64,000 bases of DNA from assembly GCA_035582835.1 (NCBI GenBank), contig JAYKAV010002364.1, positions 819,657 through 883,656 of the forward strand. Direction: 5' to 3'. A program made the position numbers and the translations under genes. The notes beneath the pieces are model-generated. The model saw only the letters and a program-made list of their open reading frames with translations, was not told the DNA's origin and searched no databases. The DNA is from Phoebastria nigripes. Lineage: Eukaryota > Chordata > Aves > Procellariiformes > Diomedeidae. Positions within the stretch are counted from its first letter, which is position 1. Every line of letters begins with the position of its first letter. This document shows, piece after piece, positions 41,301-51,500 of the stretch.

Positions 41301-44300
41301 AGAGAAGCTGGTAATAGCCTGCATATACCTAGAAGGCATTAGGGTCTAAAATGGAGGCAAAGTGATTGGTGTGATTCACAAGTGTCTAACAAAGAACAAT
41401 AAAATGAAATCAGGAAAACGTCTGATTAGTGAGATGTTAATAAGCTGTGGACACACTCCCATAGGAATGTGAGGGACAGCCCATGAGCTGGGATTANGGA
41501 AGCTGCATTGACTAATGTCCTGGTTTCAGCTGGGACAGAGTTAATTTTTTTTTTCCTAGTAGTTGGTATAGTGCTATGTTTTGGATTTAGTATGAGAAGA
41601 ATGTTGATAACACAGTGATGTTTTTAGTTGTTGCTAAGTAGCCTACTAGTCAAGGACTTTTCAGCTTCCCATGCTCTGCCAGGTGCACAAGAAGCTGGGA
41701 GGGAGCATAGCCAGGACAGCTAACCCAGCTGGCCAATGGGGTATTCCATACCATATGACGTCATGCTCAGTATATAAAGCTGGGGGAAGAAGAAGGAAGG
41801 GGGGGACGTTTGGAGTGATGGCGTTTGTCCTCCCAAGTAACCGTTATGCGTGATGGAGCCCTGCTTTCCTGGAGATGGCTGAACACCTGCCTGCCAATGG
41901 GAAGGAGTGAAGGAATTCCTTGTTTTGCTTTGCTTGCGTGTGCGGCTTTTGCTTTACCTATTAAACCGTCTCTCTCTCAACCCACGAGTTTTCTCACTTT
42001 TACCCTTCTGATTCTCTCCCCCATCCCGGGGGGGGGAGTGAGCGAGCGGCTGTGTGGTGCTTAGTTGCTGGCTGGGGTTAAACCACGACAACTAACACAT
42101 TAGAAAATTTTATCAGTCCCATATGAGCGCAGAAATGAAGGGAATGCTTTTATGAGAATCCACGACTATGGCATCTATGATGCTCTGTTACATACTCTGA
42201 AGACGTCCCACTGAAATCCCTGTGGAAAAGTTGCCACTGATTTCAGTCAAGGTGGATCAAGACCTTAGTGCTAATACAGGCCATGTTTGTCAGTCATTTG
42301 TCTAGGAGCAAAGGTGGCAATGTGCAAGGAATGGTTGTACCAGTGCAAGGACCATGGGAAAACAGGTATTCAGTACTCCTTTAGCTGTGTACGCAGAGCT
42401 ATAGGGGTAATGTNTTAGCTGAATTTCTGTTTTCCCTTATAGGGAGAGTTAATTAGTTATACTGGGGGGGATTATACTATTCCATCCAGGAGAACATTGT
42501 AGGTTTATGTAGTTTTGTTTTTTCTATCAAAAAGACTATTGTGTTCTATATTTGAAAATGTAGCACATGAAAGTTTAATTTGATTTTCCTTGTTTGTCAA
42601 GAGGGGCTTTTTTTTTGTCTCACTCAGATATCTCACTTAAGGGGGCCTCAAGTGTGTGTGGAGTCCGTCTTGTTCTCGCACAGATTGTTGCCCTTCTGAT
42701 GAAGAGGTTTCACCACACTAGGCGAGACTGGAGAGGAAGTCTGTCAAATGTGCTGCTGCCTGTCCTCTTTGTTGCACTGGCAATGGCCTTGTTTAGTGTG
42801 AAGCCACTGGCTGTTGATTATCCTTCTCTCAAGCTGACACCAAGACTTCATGACAATGTGGAATCCTTCTTTAGGTAAAGGGCTCATGCATCATCATCAA
42901 TATCCAGGGTTCTGGGACCTTCACCCTTGATTTNTCATATTTTAAAGACTATTTGCATTCTAGGAAGAATAATAGGTTACTTTTTACAATAGCTGTTTAT
43001 TTTTCAGATGTTTAGTATATTTTTATAGATTATTATGAAGGAGAGATAAAATTAGAAAAGCATTGTGCAAAGGATTTTCTAGAGGAAAGGACAAAGATTT
43101 TGGAGCAGTTTGAACTGGGTAATCTGTTTCAATACTGGTCATGGCCATTTATATGTAAATGTACAAGCGTATTTAAACAAGCCTTTGCATGCTTCATTTT
43201 AACTAGTTGTTTAGGTCTGAAGCTATTTTCTCAAAATAATTCTCAGGTTTGAAAGTGTCACACAGTATTAACAAAGCCTGGTGCCCTTCTTACTCAACCT
43301 CTAGTTTCTATATGCTCAGCTTTGAAACCAATTAGATTTGCTTATTTATTTATTTATTTTTAATGTACAGTTCTATTGCTCAGCTCTGAACTATTCTGTG
43401 TCAGGTGCATATCACATACAGATCACTTTCTCTACTGGACAAATACCTAGATATCTTCATAAACATAATATGATGTTGTTTGAATTTATAGATGAAACAT
43501 AAAAACACTTAAACCATGCTAACTGTTAGGAATGCATGTTTATTAAGAGAAAGATGGCCATGGGGAGACGTTGAGATTTGTTTAGCCATAATTGTATTGA
43601 ATTTTCTTTACATGTTCTTTACTCATTTCATAGTTTTTGAAATGAGATCATTTTGCTGTTTTGGTATGTTTCCTATGCGTGGATTTTATAGTTCTTTAAT
43701 TTCTTGGTAAACATGTAGGATCTTGAGCCTGAAAGTTAATAGAACTAGACATATTAACATGTTTGTGTTTCTTTTTNTTTTTTTTTTCCTACCCCCGCCC
43801 CCCGGCCCACTTTGAACAGCACTGAAGATGATAACCTAGGAAACCTTTCTCAGATTCTACTGAGATATTTCTCTGATTGGGACCACACATGCATGCATTC
43901 AAAACAAGGGTAACTGTGAATAACGTAACTACTTCCTTAATTGTAAATTGTAAATATTGTAAATTCAGTATTNTTTTTCTGTGTAATGTGGACTATCTTA
44001 AGCTTTTCTTGCAGCATGAGGTTAATAACAAATCTGTTCTGATGAAGGAGCTGGCATCCAGGTAAAGTACATAAGTAGGCTTCATTGTTAAAGGGCTGAT
44101 CCAAATCCCTTAAAAGTCAGTGACAGCTCTCCGACTAATTGCAGGAGGATTTTGATCAAGACTGGTGTCCATATGAATGAAGGTTAGACAATAATTACAA
44201 TATTTGTTAGGAAGCATTCCAGATTTCCAAATTTAGGAATGGAGAGTTGTGACCGTGCTTTACTTATCTTATTGCTGCAAACACAAGGCATGCGGCTCGT

Positions 44301-47300
44301 TTGCTGCTTTACTTATATAAATATTTTTAGTGAATCCACTTTGATACAAATGAGTGAAATTGATATAGCTTTAGACACAGCTGCCACTGTGATAAAATGC
44401 TAAGAAGGTGTTCAAGATGCCAGCTCTGCTCGTTGCTCTGTGGATTTCTTCTGTTAAGTAATATATTCCTTTCATTTAATGGTTGTTTCTATTGTTATGT
44501 TTATTCCCATTAGGAAAAATAATTCATGTTGGCATATGGAATCTATGTCACCCCAGGATTCATGTGGATGTTTAGCTGAACAAGAGGTATGTCGTTTTAT
44601 ATTTACTTATGTATGTAAAAATTGTGTGTGTGTATATTACATCTAATACCTTGACTCTTCTTTTTGAAGGGCTAGAGAAAGGGATGAGGAAATAAACCCT
44701 GAGAGCACTGGCTTTGTTATGGTTGGAGATTTCCTTGTGTTTTATCTAATGTTTGGGCTCTGTGTTCTGAAGTCTTCAGGGAAAGAGCTTGCACAATTTT
44801 GATGTATATATATGTGTGTGTGTGTGTATAAATGCACTAGAAATGGCTATAGATTGATCTGAAATAACAGGAATAAGAGATGGCTGAACTATTCTCAGAA
44901 GATGCAACTTTGCTTTAAATACGTTATAGGACTTTGCTTACAAAAAAACTCTTGTAAAACAAGGTTAAAACATAACACTCCCATAATATCTGGAAGACTA
45001 CCTACTTTCAAAAGGGAAGGGCAGGTGATCCGAGCTGATAGAAGCTACCAGGAAATCTACATGTGAATAAGATTTAATTGTTTGAGTTTGGTTTTGATTT
45101 GGATTGTGTATTTGAAAATAAAACATCCTTCAAGGAAAGAAAGGATTTTGAAAAAGATAATGAATTTTTGACCTTCTTGANTACTGAGTTTTCCTGCTGA
45201 CTTGCTCTGAGGCTGAGTAATAAACAAGAATGTGAAACTGTCTGAAGTGAAAAATATATTTCCCTGGGCGGGACCATTCTATCAAATAAGTTCTCTCCTC
45301 CATAAAGATATAAATATTCCGAGATATAAAGATATAAATATATAAATATTTTATATAGATATTATATATTTATATAAATATTATATATTTTAATATATAG
45401 ATATAAAGATATAAATATTCTGAGATATAAAGATGTAAATATGCTGAGATATACTCGGCACTGGTGAGGCCCCACCTTGAATACTGTGTTCAGTTTTGGG
45501 CCCCTCACTACAAGAAGGACATTGAGGTGCTGGAGCGCGTCCAGAGGAGGGCAACGAAGCTGGTGAAGNNNNNNNNNNNNNNNNNNNNNNNNNNNNNNNN
45601 NNNNNNNNNNNNNNNNNNNNNNNNNNNNNNNNNNNNNNNNNNNNNNNNNNNNNNNNNNNNNNNNNNNNNNNNNNNNNNNNNNNNNNNNNNNNNNNNNNNN
45701 NNNNNNNNNNNNNNNNNNNNNNNNNNNNNNNNNNNNNNNNNNNNNNNNNNNNNNNNNNNNNNNNNNNNNNNNNNNNNNNNNNAGTGGTGGAGTCACCATC
45801 CCTGGAGGTATTTAAAAGACGTGTAGATGAGGCGCTTAGGGACATGGTTTAGTGGGGCATGGTGGTGTTGGGTTGACGGTTGGACTTGATGATCTTAGAG
45901 GTCTTTTCCAACCTTAATGATTCTATGATTCTATGATTCTATGATTCTGTGATTCTAAATATTTAGAGTAAGAGTTGCATCTGAAATATAGTAATACAGT
46001 TTTGGGAAAAGTGGAAGGAGGAAACTAATTTTTCACTTTGCTGGGCAAGGAACAAATTTGCCTCTAATACTAGCGAGACGTATACTTAAAACTCGAGAAG
46101 CTTGAATAAAATGGGAATGGGAACTCACACAGGGAGAGGCCCATTAACCATGAAAGCTCAAAGGACAGAAGTCACTTGACAGGCGAGGCAGAACCTGTAT
46201 CTGTGAGCTATGGAAAACCAGAATCTCTGAGGGTGAATTTTAATTTGTGTGGGGTTGAGATGTCAAATAAACATTAAAATTTTTCAGTAGATATACATAT
46301 ATAAACTTTATAAGATTTCNGAGATATCTGGTCATAATAGCTGTCTCCTTTTTTTTGGTTGTGAGAATATCCCACTGAATCATTAGAAAACATCTTCCTT
46401 TGTTCTTCTCTGCAGTCCATCAATGAAATTTTTAGAAGCATATTGCATTAATTAGACTTTTGTTTTCATCTCATATTCATCTGGTGCCTTTTTTGTGTTT
46501 CTTCTCAAGCACAACAAGTGAATAGCAGTCTTGCCTTTTTCATTGTTGTAAACCTTTCTAAACATATACAAGTTTTGATGTTTTNGAAACAAAACTGACT
46601 GAAAGGGTTGCAAGAGAAATCAAATGTAGTTCTAATATGTAGGTGATACAATTATTTGAGATGTCTTATAAACATAAAACAATAAATAATTTATTGAAAA
46701 GTTATCAGAGCTGAGTAAGGCAAATCCGGTTGAAAAGCAATGCTGTAAAATCTACGTAAAAATTCAAAAATATGGCTAAATGTAGCACCGCTGATTTTTA
46801 AGAGTGCTTTACTTATTTTATGTATACTGTTTTTCAGATGTGTCCAAGTTTCAATACCTCTGCTCCCTATGTGAAGAATAAGAAAGGACATATTTTGTAT
46901 AATCTTACAGGGCTCCTTGTGGAAGAATATTTAGTGAGGCCTTCCGACAAAGCAAGGTAATCTTAAAATATCTAACCTTTGTTTATCCTTTGTATATAAA
47001 CCCCACAGTCCTTCCTGATCCAAAGCATAGATCTACGTCACTGAGAATAGAAGGGGTAGTTGCCTTTATCTGTTGGTTGTTATCAAGGTGTAGAGTCAGG
47101 CTAAGGTAACATGGAACCCCCTCCATGGTCACTTCTCAGAGCTTCCTCCAGCAGTTGCATGATAATTGCCTCTAGGCATACCCTGGTTCTTCTTGCCACA
47201 CAGCGAGTTATTTCAGCATCGCAGAGAAAGAAAATGTATATGCATATGCAAATCAGATGAACAATATAGTTTCCATTCCTCAGAGACTCAATCAAACAGA

Positions 47301-48498
47301 GGTGGATATGCTCCAATTAATTTTTTCTTTGAACTAAAAGGGCTGGTATCCCCCTGGCAAGACTTCATATTCTGTGATACCAGCCACAGAGGTTATAATC
47401 TGCTGNATTTTGAGGTTTACTTACATGCCTTTACAGCTCAACCACTGCCTTTGACATAAGTGCAAATACTAGACCAAGTATGATTTTATCAAGGAGAAGA
47501 AAGTGTTAGCCATTCATGCATTAAAAAAAAATGTATCTGATTTGATAAAAATATTTTATAAAAATATTTTATAAAAACATCTTAGGGTGAAAGATTTGAG
47601 CTAGAATATGAATGGAGTAGGAAAAAATGAAGCTGTTTAAGATGTTTCTGAAAGTCAGTAATACCTTACTTGCTCACAAACCTCCCTGTTGCTCAGGGAT
47701 TTCAGCTTTCAGAAAGTAAAAATTCTTATCTGAGGGAATCCCTTTGCTGGAAAAGAGCAATAATGTTCACGTGATTCAAGAGTATATTGAGCTCCTCCTT
47801 TTTAACAGAGAAGGGGTTTGTGAGGGGTGAAGTTTTACTTTCAGTTGAAAAATAAAGCATTAATGTAGATATTACCACTTTATCATTGCAAGAAAAGACT
47901 GCTAAGCTTAAGGCAGGTAACTTGTTATTACTTTATTTTCTATTACCAGATATGGTGGTTGGTCTTTTGGAGGGAGGAAAGCATTTGAACTTCAAGATAA
48001 AAAATTGAATAACACCAAATCTAAGCCTCTGGCTAAGGTAAAGGTTGCATGTATGTGCGTGCATTTGTTTGTATGTGTTGCTTACTTATTCAGGCTCCAG
48101 AATTCACAGCACTTAGCAAATAATAAATCATTACATAAGATCCTTGCACTTAGAAATTGGGAGAAAAACCCTCTGTCTATTATAGTCCACTTCTCTGTTC
48201 ATAATTCTTGAAATATTCTCCTGTGTTCTCAGAAGCATTTTAAATGAGTCAAATGATAAAGTCTTTTCTTGTTTTTTCCTGTGAACGTATTTCAGAGTCT
48301 AACTGAGCTCATCTTTAAAAAATTTTTTTAGGTAGTCAGCCCAGATATTCCTTTATTTTTTTTTTGTTTTCTACAAAAAGCCAATGTCAGAATTGACAAA
48401 AGTTCATTGAACATCTCAAAAATGATTTGTTATTGATGCTTTTTTCATTTCTGCAAGGAATAGTTTTCTTTGCTACATTTCTCTCTTTCTTCCCCTCC

Positions 48499-48529
<31 letters not shown>

Positions 48530-51500
48530 AGATTTAGCTTCTAGGAGTAGCTACTTCTGCATAACAAGTATGCTACCCTGTGTTTATAATCCCCTTTTCA
48601 AACACGAGTAACTTTCAATTTTTATCCCAGAGAAAGAGAAGTGTGCCTTGCTGAAGTTAGTCAGGTTGTGAAATCTGAATCTCTCCTTGACGGTAGATCA
48701 TACTGTCTGGCAATGCTACACAGAGCCAGTATTTTCTGTCTGCAGCTACCTCTGAAGTCAGGAAAAGGATTATTCTAAGCACAATTGAAATAAAGAGCTT
48801 TTCCTTGAGGCCTTTTGGTACGCACTGGAAGGATACAGTATCTCCATAATGTGAAAACTTGGGATGGGACCTAGAGGCTGACAGGCAATTATCAGTGCAA
48901 GGGATTTTATTTTCCTTGGGAATGCTTTGAAAGGTTCTTTTGAGATCCATTCAAATGTAGACTAGTAATGAGTAGAGGAACAGCAGTCTTGGAGGAGGAT
49001 TGAAGAATATCAGAGTGGTCTTTATTTTTGTATTCGAGGCAAAACAGATTTGTTAAGAGCAAGCTGTGGACTTTCCAGATTAAAATATGAAAGAAAGATG
49101 CTTCTGCCTTTAAATTCTTTTATGGGAGTATAGAAACTAGATTTTATTTGCTCTAATAAAAGAAGAAGAGAAGGAACAGTGTAAATAAGCTCTATCCCAA
49201 AATCCATTTTGGGACAAAGTTTTGAAACAACCATGTGTTAAAACAACATACAGATATTCTCCAATCCAATATCATTTCATGTTTAGTTTTGCAAAATCAC
49301 TGCCTGTTTGCAATGCCTTTTCCATGTAGTTTTGTTAAAAATATCTGTATCTTATATACACACCCTACGTTATATATATTTTCATTTTGGTCGTTTGTGA
49401 TCTCCCTTCTACCCCCAGATTTCTTATAGCTTTGTACTCCACTTCCATCAATCCTTCATTAGGAACTTGAAGTCCTAGAGGATTGCAATAAGATGTGTTT
49501 TTCTGACTGCCATTTTTGTCCTATGTATCTTTAATCATTTTAGACTCTTGTTTTGACATGCCTGCACTGTGGATTTTGTCAGGATCCTTTTTTTTAAATG
49601 TCTTTGGCATAGACCTCCACCTGTCATCAGCACAGGGATAAATTATAGTTATACTGTTAGTGAGTAAGCTTCATATTTCAGACCCAAAGAAAATAGTGGA
49701 GTAGATTTATAAAGGGCACTGCGTTATCTAAAATATCTCCTGGAAGTGGCTTTCAACTGATGCAATGTCAAATTATTGCATTAACCTTTCAGTAATTAAT
49801 GACCAGACTTTTACTTTGACCTTTCAGGCTTGTTCATGAGACAGTGAATGTACCATTTACNTAGCTTTGTGTGAAAGAAAATGAGAAATTTACATTTGAA
49901 GAGACTTACTGTATGATTCATTTCACTTTAGAAAATTTCTGAATCTTTATACATTATTCTCCTCCACTCAAAAAGCCAACAATTTTTCTAGTTCAAATTA
50001 AAAATACCTATTCAATACCTATTTTACTTTACCTAATCATACCATGCTGTATATACTGCATACATGGTATACGCATGCACACAGAGAATGTGTATGTGTG
50101 CATGCACAAGAAAGAATATATCTACCACATGACAAACGTGGCTGATTAAAATCATTGATTATTGACATTCATTGATGATCACTGCTACGTGTCAAAAGCA
50201 CAACTCCTCCTCAAATTTTTTGTGTTTTCATGACTGTATATTCTTTGGTTTCCTTTGATAACGTGGGCAAAAATTGTTCCATAATGATTTCATAGTTGCT
50301 GCTGTTTATAACATAATAAAATNTAGGAGGAACTTGTGGTAATTTTTAATAGTCCTGAAAGGCAATTTGTTCTGTTTACGTGGCATTCTGAAGTGTGCAT
50401 TTTTCCAATCTCAAAGGNTGGGATTTGAGGCTTTACTGTACAGTAATAGTGTAAGTGTCCAGAGGAAGTTACATCTCTCCAGTCTAATATCCCTTCTCTC
50501 TGCCTCCCCATCATGAATCTGGTCCAGCAATACTTAGGGATTTCTCTGCCCCCCCTCACCCTTTTTTCTTGATAGGCCACAGGTTAGTGAAAATGTCAGT
50601 CTAGCATTATTCTGGAATATTAACGGCAGGTAAAAATGGTATGGAATAATGGAAAACACATCTTTACAGAACTTATATCTAATGTGGTGAGGGGCCGTGT
50701 TTTTCCTTGGGAAGGAATTTTATCAACCATGGATAGAAGATAAAATAATGAAAATAAAAATTAATCATCTTAATCTGTATGTTTTTTCATTGCTCATCTC
50801 TTTTCTGTCTCTGTAAATAATTACCTGTGTGGCACACAAGAAATGTGAAAGATATTTCAGCTGGAACTAATATTTTTTTCTTTTTTATATTTTACCTTTG
50901 CAATCAATTTAGAATAAACCACAAGGCTTTAGAAAAAAGAGCTTAAATATATCTTCTGATGAAGCGAACAACCTCAAATGCCTCTCTTGCTAGATTATAA
51001 ACAGTTAAATATCCAGCTTCAATTTGGTTATTTCCTGGTGGTTTGATTCAGTTACATAATGTAGCTTGAAGGAAGAATTCTAATTAATGTGTAGAATATT
51101 GAAATGTATTGTTACACACAATGCTCTATTGTGTTTTTTGTATTTTCATTTGAATATTGGTCACATTATTATATTTCTAAGGTGTTCTGTGAATACTTGA
51201 GACCTTTCCCCTCCTTCAATTAAATGAGGATGTGTCATCAGAATTTTGCCTTATTGTTTTCTTAAATGCCTTTTTTTTTTTCAATACAATGAACACAATT
51301 GCAGTGGAGTTTCATTATGTATGTATAACTTTCTATTCCGCACAAGTCTTTTTAAAACAGATGGAATAAGAAATGGGTGTGTGAGGGTGTGAAAAAGACT
51401 GGCTACCCTTAATCACTTGTTTATGTTTCTTTGCTCTGGTTGCTATTTGCACAGGAGATCCAGCAGTGCAAAGATTTGCAGTTTTCCTCATGATGCTTAG

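Larger units (their letters stand above)
22920..42627 (+). other. Intron 10 of the window (ABCA13, about 19.7 kb)
   Basis: The largest complete intron in the window, phase 1. The protein sequences on both sides join without an apparent missing piece (SA-Y-ISLKG), so no exon is expected within it. It contains an LTR at 25069-25641, ancient CR1 fragments at 26430-26790, 27255-27740 and 38530-38860, tandem duplications at 30443 and 33817, microsatellites at 30838 and 32781, a T74 tract at 38233, a reverse CR1 relic at 39845-40690 and a second LTR at 41516-42090. Between these (22920-25068, 27741-30440, 33871-38232 and so on) I see only AT-rich unique sequence and short chance ORFs. Confidence 0.85.
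44587..46837 (+). other. Intron 13 of the window (ABCA13)
   Basis: Phase-0 intron of 2.25 kb. It holds a TA/TG microsatellite (44804-44832), an AT tandem array (45304-45452) and a CR1 fragment that contains the assembly gap (45453-45957). The rest (45958-46837) is unremarkable. Confidence 0.85.

Noticed and set aside
45362..45845. Long open frames on both strands across the N gap
   Set aside because: The length is created by Ns that carry no stop codons. The only real coding relic is the CR1 fragment.
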